Origin: Dimorphilus gyrociliatus
Taxonomy: Eukaryota > Annelida > Polychaeta > Dinophilidae
Reading direction: 5' to 3'
DNA: 64,000 nucleotides
NCBI GenBank assembly: GCA_904063045.1
Contig: CAJFCJ010000006.1
Coordinates: forward strand, 5,038,408 to 5,102,407
Shown: one piece after another, positions 48,069 to 59,891 of the stretch
Numbering within the stretch: the stretch's first letter is position 1
Layout of the letters: each line of letters starts with the position of its first letter
The notes under the pieces: model-generated
Database searches by the model: none
What the model saw: only the letters and a program-made list of their open reading frames with translations
What the model was told of the DNA's origin: nothing
Program-made: the position numbers and the translations under genes

Positions 48069-49147
48069 ATGGGACTGTTGAAACACTTATCTTTTATTTT
48101 TCTTTACACTGTCATATTAATAGAGTTTGCCGCTAGTAAACTATGCGAAGAAAATAATGATTGTTCTTTTGGATATTGTAACAAAGTGAGTAGAGGGTCA
48201 ATAAAATACACATGCAATTTGGGCATTTGCCAGTGTCCCAAGAAGCAATTTCAAGAAAATGGAAAATGTCTGCCGCGTAAATATGAATTATTTTAATTAA
48301 TATAGAATATAGTTATATTGTTTTATATATACGTATATATATATATTTATATAGAAAAATCTGAAAATGAAGAATGTAATAAATCTAAAGAATGTTTAGG
48401 AGATTTGAAGTGTTTGTCCAAAAAATGTACATGCTTGGGATTTAAATTATCTCCAACTTCTCAATGTCAAGAAAGGAATAAGAAAACTTTAGGTCAATTA
48501 TGTGAACGTGATGGGATGCCTTGCAGAAATAGAAATTCGTTATGCTCCAATGGGACGTGTATTTGCCAAAAGGGAAATATACTGGAAAATGGTCATTGCA
48601 GACATGGTTAGTATCTTTCTTAAATAAAATAAACCGCAATGCAATCAGTTTTTTCTTTCGTTTCATTTTTTTTATTCATAAAAGCTCTGTATATGGAACG
48701 GTGTCAGTCTCCAGATATTACCTGCACATCACCATTAATGTGTATAGGTGGGCTGTGTAAGTGTAAGAAGGGAAATTATTACAACTATACTGTGCCAAGT
48801 GGCAAATTAGTTATGAGATGCGATAAGAGCAACAGTAAGATTATATTTTTAAAGTCTTTTTTGTCAATATTAGTATATTAATTAAAAAATAAACTTTAGT
48901 TGCCCTATTTGAAAAGGAGGTTGAACCTTATGAAAGATGCTACTGGACTCTAGAAAAGAAACTTCCTGGACAAAAGTTAATGATGTTAAATCAATGTCCC
49001 GAAGGATTCACGTGTAAAAAGTGTCCAAAACAGAAAGAGATTTGTTTGAATGTAACATCTATCATCTTGTCAGATGGAATCAATCAACTCTCGTATAATT
49101 TTTTATCAACTTTCCTGATTATAGTAATAACTGTATTATCTTTATAA
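48069..49147 (+). CDS. CRP-E: cysteine-rich modular surface protein, diverged
   Basis: The start at 48069 gives the signal peptide MGLLKHLSFIFLYTVILIEF and a 7-Cys module (KLCEENNDCSFGYCN, GICQCPKKQF). Exon 2 has 12 Cys with an atypical linker (NKKTLGQLC). Exon 3 is CTSPLMCIGGLCKCKKGNYY. Exon 4 keeps five Cys, but the usual Cys-Gly opening is YERCYWTLEKK, so it is the most diverged terminal module. The C-terminus (YNFLSTFLIIVITVLSL) is hydrophobic. It is the last plus-strand member before orientation starts to alternate. Confidence 0.82.
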
Positions 49148-51029
49148 ACAAAATACTCTTATTAATGAAAAATCTTGAATGCTTATGTTATGTAAGACTA
49201 AACCTGTAGAAATCTTTTACATCTGTACATCTGCTATTATTTACATCAAGTATACTTTTGAAAAATGTGGTGTCTCTACTTGCATATAGTTCTTGGATAG
49301 GATAACTTCGTTTGTTATCTTTTAGCATTATATAAATAAAATGACAAGGTAAACCATTGGTCAATATTTCAATGTTTTTACGTTACCTTAATGTTTGGAG
49401 TAGAAAGCAGATAAACATAAGATAGTAATCTACAAAAAGTATCTATGTATCAATTTATAACTAAGCTATCTTTTCTCTATGCTACTCACTTCTATAAGAA
49501 TGAACCCTATGATACAATATGGAAAAAAAAACAAATTATCTTAAACTTAGTTATCTATTCATTTCCCTTTTAATCTCGCCTAAAAGAGAGAGAGAGAGAG
49601 AGAAAAAAAACTTCAATCGTCGTCGCATTCGTCTAATTAACAACCATACTGACCTGAATAGTATAATAGAGAATAAAAAATATTGCCACTTATTATTGTA
49701 GGAGAATCCTTTATTATCCTTCCAAATGAAAAAGAGAGAATTTTATACGACTAAGGATAAAAACCTTTTTTCGCATTTTCCATTTACTGACGTTAAGTAC
49801 TCAACAAAATTACAAGTTCCATCCGTATTACTTTTGGTAAAAAAAAATCGTTACAAACGGCATCATTTGCAGTACATTTACTGTCCAATCGCTCTAGATT
49901 CCTAAGGATAAACTTTTCATTAACTGTTTTTGTATTTATTCTTGTCGCATTGACATTTAGAATCGATATATTTTAAATTAGAGGGCAGAAAAAAAAAGTA
50001 CAACGTTCTCTTATCAATTATTCTATGTTTCGTAACTCATTTTTTTGTAGCTGCAACTAAATAGTCTTACTATTTTATTCTCTGTAAAAAAAAAATGCCA
50101 CGAAAGTTGGTATGATTTATTTGAGGCTACTGTGTAAGCGTTTTAAAAGATTAATCCTTGTATGTTATTTATAATTGTGTATACTTTGAAAAAGATGGAT
50201 TACTAGGAAAGTAACATTTTAGAGAAGGTAAATCTATTGTAAGAACTGAAAAATTCTGCGTATTGTAAAAATTATAAAAAGTACCTCTAGTGAGTGGATT
50301 AAGGGAAATTTATGTCGAAAGTAGAGCAGTTTCATTTAAGTTATTCTATTATGTGACAAACAACAGACGCTTTTGTAGGCCTACCATCAACACAATGAAT
50401 AAACATAACATTAAATAACGACGTAGTGTAAAGCAATGATAGTAGAAAAAGACTTAGTATCACACAAGCCATTTTAGAACAAGAGCAATTGTTATAAATC
50501 TCTTAAATGCGTGTAGATGTGTTCTTTTAATAGAGAATTACAACTGTCTATCCAAAGTATTTGCCAACGGGAAATTTGTATAGATGTAAAAGACTTCTGC
50601 TCGTATAAAAATGAGTGAGATAGACCTAAAGACATGAAATATTCATTGTATTTTTAAAGCTGAAGGGACCTAATAAATAGAATATTTACGAGAGTCAAAG
50701 AATTAGTACGCTTAATAAGATCTTAGTACAATATCACAAGTACGAAGTATATTGACAAAACTCTGGTATATTCCTTATTAGTCATACCATCTCGTTTATA
50801 TAATTACAAGAGATAAAAATAAACTATTGTGAAAATATATACAAATATTATTAATTAAGAGTATTTAGGGCCTGAGCTTGTTAATTAATTAATAATCTAT
50901 ATATATATATATATATTTATACTAGTATTTTTAATAACCAACTGCTAAAAACAACACATTTGTTTGAATAATATAGGAATAACTAACTTTTCGCTAATAT
51001 TTATTGAAGAATGTAAACATTTCTTTAGT
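49148..51029. other. Large intergenic interval inside the CRP cluster
   Basis: About 1.9 kb between convergent CRP-E (+) and CRP-F (–). Holds an (AG)n tract at 49584–49602 and a (TA)n tract near 50899–50917. I searched for the family's Cys spacing and found none. Confidence 0.5.
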
Positions 51030-52106
51030 TTAATATATTAATAATAATAATAAACAATTATAAATAATTACAATAAGTGGAAATAGCGAATTGTAGTTAC
51101 TTTCTCCAGAATTTTCGTGTTGTATACAATGATAATGATAATCGAGATTAACGTCATTGCATTGAGCGCATGTAGAATGTTTAGGACATTTATTTATTAG
51201 TACGCTATCCTCAATATTCGACAATCCACAAGATTCATTTATACGAGCATAACTCCAATAAATGGTAGCTTTGTTGTTATTTAAAAAGTTCTTAATTGGA
51301 AATTTAATTATAATCATATAATTATACTTACGAAGTTTTGTTCTACAATAAACAATAGTCTTTCCTTCTGGTGAATTTAATTTCATATAGAGCTTGTTGT
51401 CTACACAATTGCATTTTCCTTGAATACATTTAAAGGGTTGAACGCAATGAATCGAATCTGTACACTCTTCTTGATGATTTACTGGTATTTTTTTAAAATA
51501 TTATATAATTGTTATCAAATACATTTCTAATTTATAACTTACATAATCTACATTTATTATCTTTTCTTATATAATTCAATCGACATTTGCATTTATTATC
51601 AATGCATGTTGTTTCATCGTCAATACAACTTGAATTCATTTCTTGGCAATTTTCTCCATACTTTTTAGGATTTAGGAGAACGCAACTCGTTCCATTCCAA
51701 GAGTATTTATCGATTCTGCATAAACACTTTGAACGTGTAATTGCATTGGAAGAACAATATAAGTTTAATTCAGTTAAACAATTGTCATCAGTAACACAAG
51801 GGTCATTAAATGTTTTCTCTGTAAGATGTTTTTGTTTAACGTTCATATTGACATCATAAAAATAATCTTAATTATCTACTTACGAGGGAAACATTTCGAA
51901 TCTGTATCATATTTCTTAAAATATCCTTTTGGACATTCGCATTTACCATAATCACATTTCACCCTCTCATCACTTGAGTTTTTATTGCAGTATCCAGTCT
52001 GACAATCGCTATTTTTTGTACATACTTGGCCACCGTACAGTGCTTCAGAATGAAATATTTGTATATAGAGCATTAGAGATACATATTTAAACTTTTTAAT
52101 TTTCAT
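51030..52106 (-). CDS. CRP-F: cysteine-rich modular surface protein
   Basis: Minus-strand member. Exon 1 (52106 to about 51883) has a signal peptide (KFKYVSLMLYIQIFHSEA) and 7-Cys module (QVCTKNSDCQTGYCN, GKCECPKGYF). Exon 2 (about 51842–51549) is the 12-Cys double module with linker NPKKYGENC. Exon 3 (to about 51335) carries FKCIQGKCNCVDNK. Exon 4 (about 51270–51030) has the terminal 5-Cys module (NESCGLSNI, CPKHSTCAQC) and a hydrophobic tail (YNSLFPLIVIIYNCLLLLLI). Its 5' end faces that of CRP-G, so the 513 bp between them is probably a divergent promoter. Confidence 0.82.
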
Positions 52107-52391
52107 TTTAAGCTCTTGATTCTCTCAATCTTTTTGGTTGAATGGAAATGTCACAATGTAAATAGACATAATATGATAATTAACCTAATGAAAACGATTT
52201 ATAAAGTACGCATGCGTACCAAGTAAAACAGACGTTTTTGAATAGTGTTCATACGTTTCCTTTTTCATAAATGAGTTTCACTTGAATGAATAATAAATTA
52301 TGATAACTTGTAATAAATTGTAGAGTGGAAGAAAAGAAAAGAAAAGGTGTATGTCAGTTAAACATACTAATATATGTAATTTTATTTACAT

Positions 52392-52422
<31 letters not shown>

Positions 52423-52619
52423 TTATTATACTACATATATACAGTATATATCATATTTATTGAATATACTAAACTGATCTACAGAGACATTTGTTTAACT
52501 AACTAATTGTTTAATTTTTTAGTTAACTACTGTATATATCTTAATAGGCCGAAAATATTGTACTGTTACTAGTTTATTTGACAATTCTGATCATATTGCA
52601 ACAAATATAAAAAAAACGA
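52107..52619. promoter_or_regulatory. Divergent promoter region CRP-F / CRP-G
   Basis: 513 bp between the head-to-head starts of CRP-F (–) and CRP-G (+). Contains TA-rich repeats near 52395–52450 and TATACAGTATA at 52438–52448. No gene. The promoter role is inferred from gene orientation only. Confidence 0.45.
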
Positions 52620-53749
52620 ATGAGGATTTTTCGTTTAACAATAACAATTTTGTTTGTATATTATATAAAGCTTGAATCTATTAACGGTTATCTGTTTGAA
52701 TGTACAGACAATGAAGCTTGTTCATCTGGAGTTTGTTATAAACATTCTACTAATATTTTAGGTAAATGTAATTATGCTACCTGTTGCCGTTTGGGTTTCC
52801 TCATTGATTTTGATACAGAAAGTGCTAAATGTACCCGCTGTAAGTTTAAGTAAAAAAGCCCTTATATTGTGTCTATATGAACCATATACTAATATTTAGT
52901 AAGAACCATAAATCAAGTTTGTGGAATTGGTATTCATTGTGATCAAAGAAAAAATTTAGGTTGTGTATACGAAAATAGTGACAGAGGTAAATGTAATTGT
53001 CCGGAAAATTATAAATGGAATGGTGAAAAATGCTCTCATAGAAATCCAAAGAAATTTGGTGAAAATTGTAAAGATAGTGATGCTAGATGTATTGATTATG
53101 GTAATATATGTAAGAATGGGAAATGTCAATGCGAATCCGGTTTAAAAGCAGATGGGAATATTTGTAGACATTGTATGTAGATTTATGATTATCTTACTAT
53201 ATTCAATTTTAGTATAGAGATTTTTTATATCTTTAAGTACGAAATGGAGAGAAATGCGGAAAAGATGGATTTTGTATGGATTTTCTTTCTTGTATAAAAG
53301 GTAGATGCCAATGTAGTGGAAATAAGAAATACTTTTCAATACGATCTCCAACAGAAGGAAAGAAATATTATTGCGAAAAGAATATTCGTTAGTATTCTTG
53401 TGTATAAAAAAATATATTACAGACAATCTAATTAAGGATTATATGTTAATCTCTATCAGCAAAGATTAATTTGGAAAAAGTGGGATCAAAGAAAGTTTGT
53501 GGAGTTTTCAAAAATTCAACAACGATAAACGTAAAAGAATGTGAAAAAGATTTAATTTGTTCTCAATGTATCTCGTTGAAAGGTAAAAAAGAGTGGATAT
53601 GTATAGAATCTGCCGACTCCAGTCATTTGGTTAGTGGTTCTGGATCAAACTCGAATAATTATTGCAGTATCTATTCTACATATTTGATTGTAGGAATAGC
53701 CCTTATCTCTGTCTTTTTTCATACTATTCATAGTAAGAAATGCTATTAG
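52620..53749 (+). CDS. CRP-G: cysteine-rich modular surface protein with extended tail
   Basis: The start at 52620 lies inside a tight A-rich context and gives MRIFRLTITILFVYYIKLES. Module 1 has the closing C-x-C compacted to CC (ATCCRLGF), still seven Cys. Exon 2 has 12 Cys with linker NPKKFGENC. Exon 3 is CIKGRCQCSGNKKY. Exon 4 has VCGVFKNST and LICSQC. After a Ser/Asn-rich spacer (SGSGSNSNNYC) comes a membrane-like segment (YLIVGIALISVFFHTI) ending HSKKCY. The short polar end suggests either a transmembrane helix or a GPI signal with a ragged end. Only plus-strand gene between CRP-F and CRP-H. Confidence 0.82.
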
Positions 53750-54039
53750 CAAGATCATCTGAAAATATATTTACAGTATTGATAAATTAATAAAGTTATA
53801 TTTGGAATTGTGAAGATTCTTTGCTAATAGTGAATTTTTTCATGAATATTCAAAATAAACAAATATGTAAATGTACTTTGAAGGGTAATTAAAAGGGATT
53901 ACGAGAGTTTATTAACTAATTACTATTTTTGTGTTAGTATCGTCTACTCTTCACTTCTACAAAACAAAAAATGTTAGATAGGAAAATTATGTAAAAAGCT
54001 AGTCTTTTAATATTCTTCGTTCGATATCCAAAACTTAGC

Positions 54040-55028
54040 TTAAGCTTTCCTACAAACAAAACTATGTTTCAATCTTGGATTTAAACATCGAACGCACTGT
54101 AAATCTTTAGGACAAGCTGTAAGAAATAGACGGATACCATTTCCGTACACATTGAATCTATGAGAGTGGCCGCAGGAATAATTTTCACCTCTGGCAGTTA
54201 CTTTATAAACTATTTCTGTATGTTTAAAAGAATGAAAATCATTAATTATTAAATTTTATCTATTTGAATTTACATAATTAGTAATTAATTGTCTTACCGA
54301 GTCTTGCACATCTTGTGATTTTACTACCGTCTGGTAATTCATTTTCAAAAAAAATTTCTCCTTTTGGGCATTGACATGTTTCATTGATACATTTAACAGA
54401 CGATTCACAATCGACTGTATTCGAACATCCAGCTTCATTATTTCGAACTTTATAGAAGATATTCAATTTAGATAACTTTAAATATAGGAACTTTTTTTTA
54501 ACTTACGACGTCTACAGACCCCATCTTTTCTGGTATATCCAGAGCTACATTTACATAGACTATCCAGACAATTTGTGTTCTCTTCTACGCATTGAGCATA
54601 TGGAGAATTACAATTTTCTTCGTATTTTTTGGGGTTTTTAAGCACACATTTGTTATGTTCAAATTTATAAAAGTCATTTTCACATTCGCATCTAAATGAC
54701 ATACATTTTAAATTACTCATGCACGTATCGAGTCCAAAGCATTGTTCACCTTTACCTCTTTCTGTTAAATGAAAAATAATAGAATATACAAATATTACTA
54801 TAAATTATTTAATATACTTGGTTTACAGTTTTCACTTTCCAAATACTGATCATCAGGACATCCGCAATATCCGTTTTCACAGTATATATCTTCAATATTT
54901 GATTTTTTTATGCATAAACCGGAAGTACAATCTTCATTTGTAAAACAGAGTGAATTTGAATTTGCTAAACACACACATGTATAAAAAATTAGATAGCTTG
55001 GAAAGGAAACTATGACATATATATTCAT
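54040..55028 (-). CDS. CRP-H: cysteine-rich modular protein without hydrophobic tail (secreted?)
   Basis: The start at 55028 gives a signal peptide (MNIYVIVSFPSYLIFYTCVC) and module 1 (SLCFTNEDCTSGLC, GYCGCPDDQY). Exon 2 has 12 Cys and linker NPKKYEENC. Exon 3 is CINETCQCPKGEIFF. Exon 4 (about 54217–54040) has ARGENYSCG and CPKDLQCVRC, then the protein stops right after FVCRKA. Every other module is intact, but the C-terminal hydrophobic segment of most relatives is absent, so this copy is probably released rather than anchored. An unseen downstream exon could restore a tail, but no GT donor precedes the stop. Confidence 0.8.
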
Positions 55029-55313
55029 AGTTTACTTTTTGAAACGTTGTATTTAGAATAAGTTACGAGAATGAGGGAACACATTCAACATTCAACAGGA
55101 TATTGACTAAACAAAAGATAAGAAAGTGTACTTATCGCGTTTTGTATTTAGTATTTAAACATAAAAGGCATACCATTCATGTATAAACGTACTTTTATCT
55201 TCTTGCTCTTTGATGAATAACAATGAGTAAAAGTCACAAAGAAATAATAAAATAGTATAACATGTACATTTTATCAAATTTTTATTTGCCAAAATCTTGT
55301 CCTAATTGAAACT

Positions 55314-56389
55314 TTAATGCAGAATTAATAAGAAAACTAAAGATACTATAAGTAGAGTTTTCATACAAAAGATACGATTAGAAATTGATGGTTTGTTTGA
55401 AAAATTTTTAGATTTTGAGCAAAAATTTCCGATTAAATTATCAGCCGTAAGACACGCAGAGCATAAGTAACCCTTCGGACAATGTGTTACCATTAGAGAT
55501 CCCTTTGACATTTCGCTTTTTTCGTATCTATAACCGCATTCCAGGTCCTTTTTGGTTACTTTTTCTCTTATAGTAACTAAGTTTTTTAAGTATTATTCAT
55601 TAGTTAATTAATATTTATATCTATTGTTTTACTTACAATCCTTTCTTTCACAAGTTTTTAATTTTTCTCCATTAGGCAAATCATATTCAATATATTGATG
55701 GTCTGCTAAACATTGACACTTCCCATCTCTACATTCGAGTGGAGTATAACAAGGTTCTTCACTCGAACATTCGTCGTTATGTCCCACTATATGTTTGCAA
55801 GGGTTATTATTATTAATATTTCGTTTCTAAATTAATTATATTTACGTGGTTTGCATACTCCATCCTTTCTACTATACATTGGCGAACAAACACATTTGTC
55901 GGATATGCACGAATTATTTTCCTCTTCACAAAATCCAAAATTGTCTTTACAATTTTCTCCATATTTTTTTGGATTTTTCAAAATGCACTTGCCTCTATTT
56001 AATTCATAAAATTCATTTGGGCAATCGCATTGTTGAAGAACGCATTGGAGACCATTTGATTTTAAACATTGGGTATCATGGGTACACGATTCACCTGCTT
56101 GTTTCTCTGTTTTTTTTTTCAGAATGAAAGAGCTTAATGCTATTTAAATAAAAGTATAAGGAAAAAAAAACATACTGGGTTGACATCTAAAATTGTCATC
56201 AAAGTATTGTTCGCCGGAACAATCGCATCTTCCATAATAGCAGGTCTCTTCTCCAAAAACAGATTTCCTATTACAAAAGCCGGGTGTACAATGTATATCG
56301 TCGGAACAGAGATCGAAGCTTTTACTCAACAGAAACAACTGAAAGCCGATAGAAAAAATGAAAGAGAGTTTAAGCTGCATGTTTAACAC
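55314..56389 (-). CDS. CRP-I: cysteine-rich modular surface protein
   Basis: Exon 1 from 56389 has the signal peptide MLNMQLKLSFIFSIGFQLFL (the Met at 56380 is an alternative start) and module 1 (DLCSDDIHCTPGFCN, GRCDCSGEQYF). Exon 2 (about 56105–55847) is a 12-Cys double module with linker NPKKYGENC. Exon 3 (about 55790–55637) holds CRDGKCQCLADHQY. Exon 4 (about 55575–55314) has ECGYRYEKSEM, CPKGYLCSAC and the tail FCMKTLLIVSLVFLLILH, GPI-like. It lies tandem with CRP-H, J and K on the minus strand. Confidence 0.82.
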
Positions 56390-56786
56390 TATTTTATTTC
56401 CAAATGATAAAAATATATAAATAGGCTTACGGTCACAGCTATCGATAATGTATTAGTCAGTATCGGTGATTAAAAACTTCAAAATTCCCCTTAAACTTTC
56501 TTTATTAAATAGTGAGGAGGCTATTCCCATTTGTTAAATAACAATTGCAATATTTTGTTACCTCTTCTAATATCTATATATATATATATATAGGAAATTG
56601 GACAAAAAGGTAGTTCAATTTTATATTTTCTATTATCAGATAACATAGTTAAATGATCTGTTTGCGGAAACTTCATTATAGTTAGAGATATTAAGATAAA
56701 TATTTACAGTACTTGAATTTGAATAAAGACCGGAGAAGACAAAGAACACTGTTTCGATAATGTAAAATATTGTATGTTGAAATTTT
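56390..56786. other. Intergenic gap CRP-J / CRP-I
   Basis: About 400 bp holding the presumed CRP-I promoter and the CRP-J 3' flank; includes a (TA)n tract near 56573–56592. Confidence 0.5.
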
Positions 56787-57847
56787 TTAAAATCTGACTG
56801 CTAATGAACAAACAGCTGATAAAAATATATAAACAACACTAAAAACTAGAATATTTGCTTCACTTGATGAACTTTCTTTGGAAACGCATATATTCCTTCT
56901 TGAAGAGCTTATGGCTACACAATTTAAACAGTCAGAGTCTTTTGGGCAATTCTGTTTGAATAGATAAGTGTCACTTCCTTCCTGTGATGTAAAAACATGG
57001 CCGCAACCGTGTCCTTCTTCAACGTCGAGGTTTTTTACAATCACTGTTGCATGAATATCATTTGAAATTGAGATATATTGTTAATCTATTATAAGAATTA
57101 ATCTTACTATTTTTATCACTGCACATAACATGTTGGGTGCCATCTGGTAAGGTTTCGTTGTAATATTTCCTATTATTCGTACAAATACATCTTCCTTGAG
57201 AACACTCAAAAAATACCCCACATTCATATGATTCTTTGCATTCCTCATTGTAGTTGACTAATCATCAAAATATTAATTATAAATTAACAAGCAGAAAGGA
57301 TTTACTTACGAGCTCTGCATTCATTTCTTATTCTAGGTACTCGATATAAACATCGGCATTTTCCCTGCTCACAAAATTGATTTTTTTCATAGCACATATC
57401 AGTAGGTGAATTACAACTTTCTCCGTATTTTTTAGGACTTATCAAGACACACTTTCTATTTTCATATTTATACTTATTGTTCTGACATCTGCACTTTCCA
57501 TGAAAGCACCGTAAACCTTGTTGGATCGAACAATGCATTTGATGAGAACACAGCTCATCGTAGCTTTTTTCTGTTTTAAACAAATAAAAACTTTTTCAAA
57601 TAGATACTTACTTATTTAAATACTCAAACTTACGTTTTTCACAAGTATTTCCTGAAAGATAGGTTCCATTTGGGCAATTGCAAGTGCCGATTGCGCATAG
57701 TTTTGCCCTATTATTTAGAGCAGATTTATCACAATAGCCTGTTTCGCAATCACTATTCTCAAAGCAGATAAATGAACTAGCCATTTTTAATTTTATCGTA
57801 AAAATTAAAACACATATTTGAATGAAAAATACGATTGAAGCTTTCAT
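56787..57847 (-). CDS. CRP-J: cysteine-rich modular surface protein
   Basis: Exon 1 (57847 to about 57635) encodes MKASIVFFIQICVLIFTIKL and a 7-Cys module (FICFENSDCETGYCD, GTCNCPNGTY). Exon 2 (about 57570–57308) has 12 Cys with linker SPKKYGESC. Exon 3 (about 57260–57106) holds CSQGRCICTNNRKY. Exon 4 (57044–56787) has HGCGHVFTS and CPKDSDCLNC, a Ser-rich spacer (SKESSSSEAN) and the tail ILVFSVVYIFLSAVCSLAVR. The Ser-rich stretch before the hydrophobic end is typical of a GPI cleavage region. Confidence 0.82.
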
Positions 57848-58285
57848 TATTGTGTCTAAGTGAATAAATGAGAATTTTTTTAGACTGGTATGGAAGTCTA
57901 GCTTTTCTCATATTTAGTATCATATTGTTTAACTACGATATCAGCCAATCGATAAGTCATAAAGTTAGAGCTTGATGAAGGCTTATGAATAGCAAAATAT
58001 ATCCTGTTTTACTATATGTCATCTTTTAACAAATTTGCAAATTTTGCAGTATTTTTCCTAATCGTGTATTGCGTACAAAACAATTTTAATAGAAAGTCTC
58101 ATTGGAAAAAAGTAACGAAATGTATTTATCATAGCTTAAAAATACATACACGTTTATACTAATATTAAATATTACCTTATTAAAACAATCAATTGTTCAA
58201 CTGTAAAATATCTAATGTGACACTTCTCATATACTTTTTTTAACTAAAGCAAGTTAATATTAAAAGAAATATTGTACTTTACAAA
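57848..58285. other. Intergenic gap CRP-K / CRP-J
   Basis: About 440 bp, no gene; presumed CRP-J promoter and CRP-K 3' flank. Confidence 0.5.
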
Positions 58286-59321
58286 TTAGGTAGCTTTCTT
58301 TCTACAAACACTTTTCACAGAATCGTCGGCATCCGTACATGAGGCACAAGTCATATGATCCGGACAAGAGATGACCCATATTTTGATCTTCTTCTCCATA
58401 CTGCCAGCCCATGCTGTACCACAAGAATGATTTTCTCCTTTTGCTGTACTCTTAATTATTTCAGCTAAAATTTGACCATGCATTATTATATATACATATA
58501 ATAATTTCATTTTCATTTCATGTGATAACTTACCGTCTTTAGAGCAGACATTCCACGTTTCACCATTGGGTTTAGTTACTTTAAAGAGTTTTTTATCTTG
58601 TCGACATTCACATTTTTTATTAATGCATGAAAAAGGTGGCGGACATTTTTCTTTGGTTGAACATGCTTCTTTATATTGACCTATTAAATAAGTAAACTTT
58701 CTAATAGTAATGTAGTTATTTTACATCTTGAATTACTTACGACGTCTGCATATATTACCATCTCTTACTAAAGGTGGAATGCACGTGCATGTGTCATATT
58801 TACAATATGAACTCTCTACGATACAGAGTCCCTCTACTTTATTGTTAAATCTACATTTTTCTCCAAGTTTCACAGGTTTTTTTGGTACGCATTTCCTATT
58901 TTCTACTTTATAAAGATCATGTCGACATTTGCAAATGTTCTGTATGCAATTAAGATTATCCTCCTCAGAACATTCATTGAAGCCATGACAAGCATCTCCG
59001 TGTTGACGCTCTTTAAAATTTAAATATAATCTATTTCATTAAACTTATATATACAGTATATATATATATATATATATAAGATTGTATATATTGTTAATAT
59101 TATTAATTGATAGACTTACTTGGGAAACACTTGTTATATCTCATATATTGTCCCTTTGGACAACCACACTTGCCGTATTGGCACACTATCTCTGATTTTA
59201 ACAATTTAACGTCACAATACCCAGTTGAACAATGCTCATCCTTGTAGCAAAACAGATAGCTTTCAACAAATCCAGCTAGAAGAATTAAACTTGTAAAAGT
59301 ATTATAAACTTTCATCTTCAA
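58286..59321 (-). CDS. CRP-K: cysteine-rich modular protein without hydrophobic tail (secreted?)
   Basis: Exon 1 from 59321 encodes MKMKVYNTFTSLILLAGFVE and module 1 (LFCYKDEHCSTGYCD, GKCGCPKGQY). Exon 2 (about 59010–58743) has linker KPVKLGEKC and 12 Cys. Exon 3 (about 58680–58536) is CINKKCECRQDKKL. Exon 4 (about 58466–58286) opens AKGENHSCG, includes SCPDHMTCASC and ends SVCRKKAT at the stop, without a hydrophobic tail. It is the second such member beside CRP-H, and both end Cys-Arg-Lys shortly before the stop. Intron 1 contains TATACAGTATA at 59050–59060 and a TA tract. Confidence 0.8.
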
Positions 59322-59891
59322 CTATAGAATTAATAATGTGGTTCTTTGTTCATTTCCACACTGATCTATAGGTCTAAATATTATTGACGTTGATAAGCTT
59401 ATATGATATATAAATGTATATAGTCTCTCTTTAAGTAAACTTATATTTAATCTAAAGTGTAGATAAGATTTCAGGTATATCCTTAAATTTGTAATAGGGG
59501 AGATAATAGTAAATTAACAAAAATGTCTGCTATTAAGAGAGAACTTTCATAAAAGTATTATTTTATAGATAAGAAAGTACCTCCAGAGTAGAAAAGTAGA
59601 AAAAATGCACATTTAAACTGGTCTAGAAGCGAGAACTTTTCAAGTTTTGAATGATAAAAGGCGAGAAATGATTAAGTATTATTCAAAGTGGAGAAAAAAT
59701 ATTATTAAACAATGAAGTATTAGTCAAATGACTATTTATTCAGTTAATAACAACTTAATTCTCAGTTTAGTGTAATTTAATGACACATAACATAGACTAA
59801 ATGTTTAATGAGATAAGATATCGTATAAATGAATTAATGAATACAAGTTAGTTTGTTGAACTAATACAGTAGAAAAAAATATAGTATAACA
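59322..59891. promoter_or_regulatory. Divergent region CRP-K / CRP-L
   Basis: 570 bp between head-to-head CRP-K (–) and CRP-L (+); no coding sequence seen. The promoter role is inferred from orientation. Confidence 0.4.

Noticed and set aside
49519-49701. Frame across the (AG)n tract
   Set aside because: Contains an Arg-Glu repeat produced by the microsatellite; no gene evidence.
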